Below are positions 22,525 through 35,300 of a stretch of DNA of 64,000 bases, piece after piece. How positions within the stretch are numbered: position 1 is the stretch's first letter; every line of letters starts with the position of its first letter. The position numbers and the translations under genes were made by a program. The DNA comes from Reticulitermes speratus (Eukaryota; Arthropoda; Insecta; Blattodea; Rhinotermitidae): contig JAJKFL010000042.1 in assembly GCA_021186555.1 (NCBI GenBank), positions 24,303,521 to 24,367,520 of the forward strand. Reading direction: 5' to 3'. The notes beneath the pieces were generated by a model. That model was not told the origin of the DNA, ran no database searches, and saw only the letters and a list, made by a program, of their open reading frames with translations.

Positions 22525-23250
22525 CCATTATCAAAAAGTAAATGTGTTCAGAACAAGTAATGCTGATTTTACCTTGGGATGGATGGTATTACAGAATATT
22601 TTATGGAATCCATTATAGAATTATTTAAAGTGTTAAGTTTAGGTCAAGTATTTTTAAATAATAAGATTATGTGAAGATTCTCATGTACTAAAGAGGCCCT
22701 TGCAGCAGTTGTTTGGGTAGTAGGGAGCTGTCTTGGATTTTTCATATCTGTTCATACATAGCCCATGTACTTAATCATTAAAATAATGTCTTTATACTCC
22801 TGTATTGCATTTTGGCCATGTGTGTACATCTGAATTTCAACTTATACTTGTGTGCTATACTCTGTGTTTTGTATCAAGTCGGGTTTCTTTATATGACAGG
22901 CGAGTATAATGTATTTCACGTTGTATTCACCGTGCATCTTGTTACTAATTAAAAGTTTTATTATACCAACATATGCACTATATTCTTATAATAATGTCAT
23001 ATGTTTCGGCTTGTTACAAGCCGAAACATATGTAGGGGTGAATGACATTAATATAAGAATATAGTGCATATGTTGGTATAATAAAACTTTTAATGAGTAT
23101 AATCTAGTTTCCCTCTTTTCAGTTTTTATGGTTATGAGTTGTGGTACTTCATTTGATGTGATGGAGTATGCGACCTGTTCTGTACATCTTTACTTTTAGA
23201 TAATGGATTTACATGGTGATGACTGTACAAAGTCAAAACATCCAGTAAGT
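22481..23250. repeat. Divergent pair of hammerhead-like ends around a 23.0-kb palindrome
   Basis: The left motif (22,481-22,524, minus) and right motif (23,206-23,250, plus) are inverted copies that also share GATAATGGA beyond the core. Between them 22,948-23,093 forms a palindrome with arms of about 65 bp, whose centre reads TTTCGGCTTGTTACAAGCC and holds GAAACATATG on both strands. The structure lies just upstream of the first visible coding exon of the zinc-finger gene. Confidence 0.7.
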
Positions 23251-23374
23251 TGATCATAATTGAGCTGAGTGAGAAAACATTTTATTTTTTATACATACCT
23301 GTAATTAAGCACAATGGGCCATTACTATTAAAGAATGCTAGAAAAGTTCTTATTTTACAGACACAGTTGCAGTG

Positions 23375-26300
23375 ATGTCTTTAAACTTCAGCCACATATG
23401 TCGACTCTGTATGGAGCGAGATGACACATTAGTTCCTCTTTTTGAAAAAGGAGGATATCTGCTTTTTAGAATCAAGACCCTAGCTCCAAAGTTGAAGGTT
23501 GGTTTTGCATGTTACCCAATTGTCTTGTTTTGCTGTTTCATTGCTTTATTCCATTTGTAATTCTAGTATCATGATGTACTTAGAGTAAGGCACATAACAT
23601 TTCATGCTTTGCAGAACCAGTGCACATTATGATTATTTTTGGAACATTAACAATAATAAATGCCCTTTAGCTTCATAAGTCTGTATGTATTCCTATCTGC
23701 ATGTAACAGCTTGAGATCTGCTCAACCATTGTAATGAAACTTAAAGCAATGGGGAATTTGCCAGCACATTCAAGTTTTGGTTAAAACTGGACAGTCACAG
23801 ACATTGTGACATTGTGACATACCTACATGCATTTGTGCTTGCATCAGAACTGTCACTCACTAAACATTTATCAGAGCAGAAAATGTTTCCATAAAAAGTT
23901 GTACTGAAAAATGAAACACATTTGATGCCTAATATGTCTGTTGTATAATGAATATTTGTTCCTATGATTAGACAGAATGTGCATTATGTAATCTTGTAAC
24001 TTGAGAACCACTATATTTTTATAAATATTATGTTAAAAGTTCTAGTGTACATTTTACAAAGAACTCAGTGCTCATACAGACCAGACAGCAGAAATGCTAC
24101 CATGCATAAGCTCCTAAACAGTGATTTATAGACCATGCAGTTGGTGATTAGAAAGTCTAGTTTTGTACTGAAGTGTTCGTATGACTTTTTGGAAGCTTTA
24201 TTATGTTGTATTTGACACAAAATAACAATAAGAGGTAAAGGCAAAGTTGTGTCTTTGCATGTTGTGAAAGGCAGGGGGTGTAGATGCATAGTTCCACTCA
24301 TTCTGAACTTCATCACTAGATGTTGCTGAGTCACAGAATAACAGTGCTGCAGTCAACTGAGTCTAAATGAACTAACAAGCAAACATACTACGTTATATTG
24401 ACTTAGTAAGTCAAACCAAACTAGCTTGTAATTCCTTACATTCTTCCTAATATTTGTCTTCAACAGAGATGCAAATTTCCATCTGGACTGTGATATCAGG
24501 TAGTGTATATTGCAAGTAATTGTATTAGCAAGTGACATATGGGACATAAACATGACCTCCATGTGCCAGGTGCTAACCTCACTATTTACCATGAAGTTGT
24601 GCACTATACTGGAACCAAGTTATACAGTGCTCTTCCATCTGACATTAAAATCTTGAACAATGATACAAAAGTACAAGTATTCCATGCAGCTTATAAAGAT
24701 TGTCTTGTAGCTCACTTCTTCTGCTCTGTGGAAGAATTTTTTTCAACTGAAAGTTTGTAAGTATTGCATCTGTTGTTAAATAATTTTTGACACAAATCCT
24801 TACAATATTTTTGGCTTGTGTAGTGTGGTTTTCTTACAAAATGACTATAAACAGCTGTAAAGATCCTGTATTGCATATCTGTATTGTATTATATGTGTAC
24901 TATGACATGTTCTACATCCTTCTGCTATAGGGTGTCTGGTTGAATGTGCTACATTAGCAATGTGTGTTATATAACTTACTGCATGTTAGAGCAGTCTGTG
25001 GAAAGGATCTCCTTCAACTCTCAGATGTGCTCGACACCCAGTGAATAGATTACTGGAAAGTGTTTGCCAATACTGCATGCCTGATGATTTCCTTAATGTC
25101 ATTCAATGTGTGGATTGTTTTATATAAACAGTCTTGCAAACTTCGCCACACATTGCAGTCAGATGGCATCAGGTCAGGTAAATGAGCAGGCCTGAAAGGG
25201 TGAATAATTATTCAGTCCCCATTGAATTAGTGGCTCTATGCATGCTATTGCACTGTCGTGCTGGAAGAACACATGTTCATTCTCATCATTTAAATTTTAA
25301 AAAAATGGTGTGAAAATTTGTCCAATTTTCCTGTCTCAATTTACTGTGTCAGAAAGGCAGGTGGGTCCAATTATTCTAGTTGCACTGATTGCACACCATT
25401 CTCCAACTTCAGTGTCATTTTAAGTATTTACAAGTAAAGCAGTGCCCGATCTCTAAAGTTAGCTAGCAATAGCTCAACTACACCACAACACTGCGTCTGA
25501 GAACCAGTTGGCAAAAACATATCCTCACAACATGGTCTGCTTCCTGGAGTTTTTGCACAACTGTATACTTGTATGGTTTCAAAAACTTATGTTTGTGGCT
25601 GCATGCACAAATGACTTTGATACACCAGTTTTCTGGCATAACTGTCATACAGATTGTTGTGGAGATGCTTCTGATCTAACTGCAGCATCACCTAATGTTT
25701 CTGCTGAAAGAATATGTTGCATTCTCTGTTGTTTCTTCTTCAGCAAGAAACCTGTGTGAACTTTATTCATCAGTTGAGGTACTCATATGGTTGATTTTAA
25801 AGGAACTGAAACACTGGGAAACCAAGTCCAGAATTTGGTACAACACTTATAGGATTTCTTCCTTATATAGGTTTCCACAGTAAAAATCCTCTGTATTACA
25901 GTGCACTGCATATTACAGACAAAAACAACAACTTATGTCACAATAAAAAGCCTCTGTGTTGCACTGTACTGACATTTGCAGACCACAAAAAACAATTGTG
26001 TCTGCTATACATAGCATATAAAATGGGACTGTGTGACAGCCCTCAGATGACTGTGTAACTGTACATGGTGCAGTAAGACTCCCAGGAATGAGTCATGCAG
26101 AGCCCGATCCTTCTGCATAGGTTCCCCTTTCAAATAAACCCTCTGATTAAAGGATCTGTGGAATCGCAGACACAACAGGCGTCATAATTTTGTTTTCAGT
26201 GGCTAGATTTATGTCTGTAAGTGACTGGTAAGCTTGGGTATCCCTATGATATACATTACTCTGTGATAGTTTTTGTCTTTCTTGTGTTATGGCTGTATTA

Positions 26301-29300
26301 GCATTCAGGGATATTTATATTGTGGCCAGTGGATTGCAGAGGTATTTGTATACACTTGTCCATGCTATTGTAATTGTGCCACACAGAGTCTACTGTGGCA
26401 GATATGTGAAACTCTGCAGTCAGTATTGTGTCTGATGTTATTAGGCTGACCTTTGAACACATGTCATTACAATCAATTTTATTTGATATATTTTATTATT
26501 TATATAACTTTCATTTGTGTGATAGCTAAAGGTAGGGGTTTTGTACATCATCCTTCAAAACCATATGCCTACAGGATCAGTAGTTCTCATTACAGGGAAT
26601 TTTATTGACTGTTTTCAAGGTTGTGGTGTACTCTACTAAAAGATGGTACTAAAGTGTAAGGCACATAGGAGGATACACTAATCTATGTATTGTATCGCCA
26701 AACATATAGCTGTATTGGTCTTATAAAAGCTTTTCCTTCATGTTTTTATAGTTGTAGACAGCTTTTGCTTGTTGAGCATTTGTGTGTTGGGCTTGTAATC
26801 CTTTGTTCTAAATAACTCCCTGATGATGGCACTCTGGTGCCGAAACATGTAGGAGTTCGATATTTGTCATGAATTGTATTTTATTAAGTACATATGTTGG
26901 TTGATGTATTAATTGTAAGAATATGCACAGTATGATTAATATAAAAAATCTGTATTGATCTGTTAACATAATACAGTAGAACCAAGGTAAGAAGTCCCAG
27001 CATAAGAAGTTTTCCCCTGTAAGAAGTCTGATTTTTAAAGTCCTGAAATAAAATCCATAATACGTACATTAATTTTTTCCGGATATGAAGCTTCCCGCTT
27101 ATTAAGTTTTCCCACCTAAGAAGTCAAATCTCATGATACCAAGAGTACGATTTTTTTTATGAAATTTTACCCGTTTAATAAGTTTTTAAAGATATGTATA
27201 ACAAATTTCATTTCCAAAATTTTATCTCCTTCAAATATGAAAAATCTTAAGTTGCTGTTGATTCATCGATCACTTGCTATCTGACTAACGATATATCTAT
27301 ATATGCTATGATGCGATCGATCTCTACCGAGGTTCCCTGAACAGCAACATGGCAACACACTGCTTGAAGTCTAGAACAGTAACACACTGGTTACATCAAT
27401 TGAACCAATTGATGGGTGCTACTGTTGGCTACTGTGTATTACTATCTGCATACATCTGTCTACTACTGAATCCTATACCCCAGAAAATTGTTGCAATTAC
27501 GGTAAGCTATATGCATTACGTAGTCTCTTTAGATGCTGTTGGTGGTGTTTACGTTGTTTAATAACTGCAGTCATTAGCATGTACAAGTCTTTTTTTGTAT
27601 TTTAATTGGTTACTTTTTCATTATATTTATCGTTATTGTAGTAATCATGACCCAGAAAGGAATAAAATGCAAAGCCTTATTACTGGAAGAGAAGTTGAGG
27701 GTGATTAGAGAAGTGGAATCAAATCCTAACTTGACCCAAGTGGAAGTGGCAAAGCGGCTGAACATGCCCGTAACTACAGTCAAAGGAATTATGGGGAAAA
27801 AGGCAGAGTTAATTACTCAATCCAGTGTGATTTCATATAAAGTTAAAAGAAAATGTTCTGGCAAGTATGAAAATGTGGAGAAAAAGCTATTGGTGTGGTT
27901 CAAACAGTCTGTTGCTTTAAATATGCCAATTAACAGTACTTAGTGAAAGAGAAAGCTGTTGAAATTGCTGACAGACTTGGTGTAGATTTTACTCCTTCCA
28001 ATGGGTGGCTAGACAGATTTAAAAATAGAACTGGGTTGGTGTGTAAAACTATCTGTGGAGAAGCACGGAGTGTTAATATATTTGAAGTAGAGGAATGGAA
28101 AAAAAAAGCAGTATTATATCCTCTACTTCAACAATATAAACCTTGAGATGTATTCAATGCTGATGAGCTAGGTTTATTTTACAATCTCCTCCTTAATAAA
28201 ACATATGCTTTTAGAGGAGAAAGTTGCCATGGGGGAAAAATGAGTAAGGACAGGATGACAGTACTAGTAGGAGCCAATATGGATGGGCCTGAGAAACTTC
28301 CACTATTAGTTATCGGGAAATCAGGGCAGCCAAGGTGTTTAAAAAATGTTAAAAACTTGCCATGAAAATATAGGAGCAATAAAACAGCCTGGATAACTAG
28401 TGACCTTTTCGATGAATACCTGAAGGCACTCGATGCTAAGATGGGGGGTAAGAATAGGAAAATTGTCTTATTCATTGATAACTGTCCCGCACATCCGAAG
28501 AACATAGATCATTTGTCCAATGTCCATGTTGAGTTCCTCCCAGAGAATTCGACAGCAATTTCACAGCCTATGGATCAGGGCATTATTAAAGTTTTGAAGT
28601 TAGTTCTAACACAGCTGCTCCAGTACATAATTTCAAACTTTCTGTGTTGAATGCAATGCATTATTTGGCTGCATTTTGGGAACAAGTTGGTCCTAAATTG
28701 ATAGCAAATTGTTTAAAAAAAGCTGGATTTCACATAAGTCCGGATGTTGTGGGGGAGGAAGAATGCGTGAGGGATGAAGAAGAAGCATGTGTGCAATATG
28801 AGTGGGATAATGTACAGGAAATTTTTGATTTCAATGGAAGATTTGAAGATTTTATTGATGTGGATGACAATGTTGTGCCTTGTTCAGTGCAAACTCTTGA
28901 ACAAATATGTGAGGGGGAAGAAAATGTGTCAGAGAGTGAAGAAGAGGAGGAAGATAGTGTAGTGCCATCTTACAATAAGGCTGTAAATGCCCTAGCCACA
29001 TTTCGAGCATTTATTGACAATGTTCCCAATGTTTCCGAAACTATTCTTAAAAGCATTAGAGAAGTAGAATCGTTTTCTATGGCACTAAGAAGAAAGTTCA
29101 CAAAAAATCCACTCTGGATTCCTTTTTTGTAAAAGAAGTGTAAATCATTGCCTCCATTAAAATGTTTATGTATAAATTGGATGAATTTGTTTTTATTTCT
29201 ATATGTTTAATGTACTAGTTACTATCCTATTGCTTTTAATAAGCTTTCCCTCTTAATAAGTCTTCCCACTTAAGAAGTCCCTAATCCTCTGGTCCCTTGA

Positions 29301-32300
29301 AAGACTTCTTAACAGGGTTCTACTGTATTACATAAACGTCAAATAAAATAAGTCATTAAAACTGTTGAGCATAATTTTGTGCAGTTGTTGTAAGTGATTT
29401 CTATTTATATTCAGCTAATATTAGAAACCAGTTGTACTTTCACAGTGGTTTGTATTTTAATTTCTGGATGATACCATTTTGTTCAGAACATGAGAATTTT
29501 ACACAGCAATGTGATCCAGTTCCATAAATATGAAATTAAGTCATCAGTCACTTCACCCTAATAATAAAGAGGCACTGCCAAATTCTCATCAGCAGATCAA
29601 ATTCTGTAAAGCATCAGTAGTCCAGCTTACCACACCAGTATTATATGCCTAAAATCAGAACAAATTTTTAGAAAACCACCATGAAGATCTCGAAACTGCC
29701 ACTGTCTTCCCATTCTCTCTGTAACTGTGCAAACAAATGTTTCTTCCTTTAGTTTTCTTCTGGAGATGGTCTACCATCACAAGTCTGCCAGCAATGTGCT
29801 CAGCAGGTGAATACATCATATGACTTCAAGCAGCGATGTGAAAGCACTGATTCAATATTAAGACAGTACCTCATTAAAATGCAACCAAACCATAAGGCAG
29901 GTATACAGGTATGTAGGTTTTCTGTGATGATATTTCTAAGTTTGATATTGCTATATCATTTGATGATAATGAAACATAGCACCAGACTTTTTTTGATGCT
30001 GTGAATTGGATACGTACCACATCTGAGGAATCGGGATCACCAGCACCACTGCCCTGTAATGAACGTGATCATGTGGACTGATACGTAGGTAACTAGATAT
30101 GCCTCTTCTAGGATGTGATGCTGTGGCTGCTACTTGCCAAAGAGGCAGTCACATCCCAGGAGACTTGCGTCTTCAGCTCTGTGCTTGGTCCTAGTGTGAT
30201 ATAAGCTGTGTAGGACATTCCTACCTGTATTTCTATAATTCTTGCATTATCATAAAAGTAAGTAATTTTTGATAAAAGTCTCCTGTCTGAAAGTCACCTC
30301 TTCTTACATTCATTACATATTGCCTTAAACTGTACCCTATTCATGGCATTTATATAGACACAGTTCTGTTCAAGCATATGCCTAGAATACAGTCACCTTC
30401 AAAATAAGTGTATGTATATTTTAGTGTGATTGCACTATTATCACCAATACAAACTGGAGAACTGTTGGTTAAAAATTAATATTTTTTCACGAATTCATTG
30501 TATCACCATGTTAAAGTGGAATAATAGCTGCTGTACATAGTGAAAGAACGTTCTGATTTCTCTCTAAGCTTACACTGTATACTGATCCTTCGTTTATGCT
30601 GGTTGATTGATATTTAAATATCAACTGAAATATGTGCTTTGTAAGTATGAGCTAGTAGGCTGTACACTGGTACTGTGAGGACCTAAGTAGTGTTTAAATT
30701 AATTCTTTTAAACATTCACAAAGCTGAAAATGTTTCAGGAAAAAGTTATTGTTAGTGGCATGATGAGTGAGTTTGAAGAGAAATTGAATATCCAGTCTTC
30801 AGTTCTTGTCCTCTTTTTGCACATGGAACATAATTGGACAAGTTTGCAGCAATTGTGTAGCACTTCCTGAAGGATTGTATGTTTTATGTATGATTACAAA
30901 GCACACCTTTCCACTTTTCCCACCCTAATTTGTGATGAAATAAGCAATAATGTAGTCTTCTGTGACCATACATTTTCAGGATGATCCAGAAGCAAGTTTG
31001 CAGTCTATAGCTCAGACTAATATTGAAGATGAGGACTGGGAACCACTGTCTATCAAAATAGAAGTAAAGGAGTGAGTATTAATTCATCACGAAGTTCTGT
31101 TCTGTCCAAAAACCTCCTCCATATAGGGGTTACAGTTTAGTCAAGTGTTAGTCAGAGTAGGGCAATGGCTGAAGTGGCATTCCACAGGAAAACCTGAAGA
31201 AAACAAAGAAAACATACTATAATAGAGCACGTTTTAGAGGTGAGTGAACAAGTGATCTGTTAATCTCCACAGTTCCAGTGAAGATTACTTGTAATTGGGT
31301 TTTTCAGGAGTAACAGCAATAACTGGTATAGACAGACCAAGAATTGTTGAAGAAAGCATATGCTAAGAGTTTACCTGAGAGAGGGAGGGAGGAGTATGAA
31401 TGAAATTACCTGTAGCAATGAGCGGAGGTGTGGGAGTGTCTTTGCCTCTATACTTTTTACTGTCTTTCATAACAGTGAATACTACCTATGTATGAAAGTT
31501 AGTCAGGATAACTGATAAATACTTAACAGAATCTTTTATTATTCTTAAGTGATCAGCAAACTGTCAAACAAAAATGACTTAAACAATGAACTGTAGCAGA
31601 AAGGATCACAGTGTGCATGAATGTTTTTGTATTGGACTTCTGTGACTGACTAGACTGAACTGCAAAGCATAGCCACAACTGACCCAGCACCCTTACAACA
31701 GCGGCATTTTTTATACGAGTTTTTTTAAAAGTACAAAAATGTAAATGCACAGCAGCTACGAGTTTTTGGTCATGTTCTACCATTAAGTTTGCCGTTAACA
31801 CTATAGCCGTACAAGCTTGGGACTGGAGGGATGCAAAAACAAGTGTACTTTTACTATTCACATCAAAAACTGTTCTGCTGTGGTTCATGTATTGTGATGA
31901 ATGAATTAATGTACAAAATATTCCTTGACAAGTTCACCAGACTTCAAGAAATGTCAGTATTTTTTTAATCAGAATGTGAGGTCTGTAAATATTTTGATAT
32001 GTCAGGCATGCTTTTTCACTTTAACTCACTAGGTTTCTGACATATGACACTTCAGCCATGATAACTTGAGTCACAAATTCACATTAATTAATAAGGAAGC
32101 TGTGTATAATAAGAATTAACATAAGTTAAACACACTAAAAATCATAGGCGTAACTTGGGGGGTGCAAGAGGGGATAAATGCCCTTCCAATATTTTTTCTA
32201 CCTAACAATAGTTTTTTTCTGGCTAGTGAGTTGAAGAGGGGAAAATAAAGAAATATTTTCAAAATGCTTGAGTGGTGTAAAGACAGCAAAAAATTAAAAA

Positions 32301-35300
32301 CCTGCATTTTACAGGGCACAGAATGGAGGCATCTGAGTTCCTAACACTCATGGTTGATTCCTCCTCCCCCCCCTCCCCCCCCCTTGTGTTATTAGCCAAG
32401 TTACACCTATGCTAAAAATAACCAGGTTGTTGCATGTGAAAGCCACAGACAAGGTACTATAGGCCGACTATAATATTTGTAATACACTGGTAAAGGCTGA
32501 AAGTCAAATAAAGGAGAGTGAAGCAAGTAGAAAAATGACTTCAGTATTATTAGGTAAAGATGTCCTTGTGCATGCCATGAAATCACATGGGGGTTTGGAG
32601 GTATAGCTCCACTCATATATAACCTTATTAGCAGATGGGTGAGTTGTCAGCTTAATGCCCCAGCTGCTTTACCCCCAGGGGAAAGCCCCTGGTACTCGAT
32701 TAATACTAGGCTGGGTGTGCCCCAGCACCAGCCTGAAGACTTTGGAGAAGAGAAAAATTTCTTGCCCCTTCTGGGAATTGATTTACTATTCCTCAGTTGT
32801 CCAGCATGTGACCTAGTAACTATACTGACTATGCTATCGTGCTTCACTCATTTCACCATTCATTCTGTAGTCCGTCTTACAGCAGGTCCATAGCCTCATC
32901 CAAAGTGAGTTCTCCACAGCATGTGATCTAGTGCTTCCTCTTTCAATTTCCAGCATCCTCTCGTTTCCTTAAGGTCAGCCAGTAGCTGCTTACATCTTCT
33001 TCCTCGTCTTCCCATCACTTCTATCCTTCCTTCTGTCTTTCCATCAATAATGTGTTTCAGAAAGCAGTTCCTACACAAGATGTGACCAATACATTTAGCC
33101 TTCCTTCTTTTTATTGTATGTAGGATATTCCTTTCCTCACTGAATATTATTAAAAAATTTAGAAGTGTAACAAGACAGGCAATGTATGTATAATGTAACA
33201 ATGAGGCGTGTTCGCTTAACCAATTTTGCCGGGAAAAGCAGTAAGTATTACACATTCTGAGTGTGTGTCTGTAGCTTTAGTTATCAAGCATAAGTGCATG
33301 CACCATATTATATTGTCATCTGTGGCCTGTCTGGCTCTACTACATTTTTCCACATTATCTCATAAATGGCACGATTTTTGGAAAAAAATTATTGAATGTA
33401 AAATATGTGTTTTGATTATGTCTATAACTTTTGTCTGAAACATTTCTCACTCTAAGAAGAATTCAGTGAGATATTATAAATGCACATAGGTCTTCATGTA
33501 AAGTACCCATTATTCTTATCAGATTTGAATGAAACTTCAATTTTCTTGACAGATTTTTGAAAAATATTCAAATATCAAAGTTCATGAAAATCCGTCCAGT
33601 GGGAGCCGAGTTGTTTCATGTGGCTGGACAGACATGACAGTCACTTTGTGCAATTTTGTGAACGCGCCTAAAAATTAGATATGAGAATAGAGCGAACTGA
33701 AGGTGAAAGAGAATGTCATCAACTTCGTGTTTCATTGGTTGATGGTGATAATTATCCTCAGCAGAGCAGTTAGCATACCTCTCATATAATTCACTGAAGA
33801 AAACCTGTTTACTATGAACAGTGTATCCTTAAGTATCATCCGCATTAGACACACACAGTTTCTTTGTCACAAACACTAAAAACTTCTTCCTCAGTTGGCC
33901 ACATTTTGACCTGACTCCTAACTGTCTTTGTGTGTATCATATCCATGCCATTTTCAGAATACAGTACATATCATTATTCCTCTGTTAACTAACTTGAAAA
34001 TTCACTGTTAGTCTGTAAAACAGTGCTTATAATAAAGACTGTTGTATTGCCAGATTTTTTATCTTCAGACAAAATGGGTAGTCTTCCAGATACATAAAAC
34101 AGGTTATTAGTAAATAAAACAAAATAGATATGAAATCACAGCACACTGCTGTGATCGACTCAGAATGACTTTGACCCTGCAAGTGGTTTCAGAGGGGAAG
34201 TAAACCATTACATGTTTATGATCAGTAACCTATGTGTTTCAGTTGAAAATGCACTGGGCTGAAGTGCATTTATGTCTTGTGCATTATGTTCTGTTGTGTT
34301 CTGCCTGGTTAGAGGTGTGCTTAAATTTGACTTTAGGCTTGTTACAAACTGAACACCTAACAAATGGCAAGCAAATAAGCGTCCTGTAGGCAGATATTTA
34401 AGTATTCCAGTATACTACCAGTAGCTCGTTTATACATACTTAAAATAATATGTTACGTTAAGAAGTACAAAGAAACTCTGGAGCAAAGTGTACAATTTAA
34501 TAACTGTAATACATGTAAAAAATTGGATCTCCATGCTCAGTTCTGTAATAAAGGATCTTTTCAGGAAAAGTGTAGTGAATATGAGAATTACACTGTATAA
34601 TAAGGTGCCTGATCACATCAAGATATTGGACAAGAACAAATCTTTTAAAAGGGAGCTGAAATTCTTCCCGTTACATCTTGCATTTTATTCAGTGGATGAA
34701 AATATACCATACTGATTACAGTTGGATCATATTAGTATGCCAGTTCTGTAAGTTGCTATGTATTGGTCTAACTACTTAAAATATTTTATTGCTATTTATT
34801 ATATTATACTGTTTGATGTCAATGGATTTATAAATTGTATTTTTGTAATATATGAATTGTAAACTGAAATTGATCTGTCCAGTGTCGCATGTGTGACTAA
34901 GTGGATGAAAGAATAAACTAAACTAAACTTGAAAGGAGGATAAAACCACTTACAGTGAAGCTAGGGAAGCAATAAAACATGTGGCTCACCTGTGCTACCA
35001 GGAAGCAATGTAGAAAAGTATAATTTCACCTATTTGCTGTGTAGATGAAAGAAGAGTAGTGCAGTGTGCTGTGTCTGTGACAACAGTGAAAAACATCAGG
35101 ACAGAGTGTAAAGAGAGAAATGAAGGAAGCCCAGGAAAGAAAAGGACTTGACAGCCCAAAAGAAATGTAATCATTGATGATTTTGATTGGGCATGGTTAA
35201 AAGAACAGCCATTGATGTCTGTTTTGTAAAGAAAAATGTTCAGAGTTGTAGAAACTCCTTCAAATAAGAAGAAAGAAAATAAATTTTCCTGGGGGGAAGC

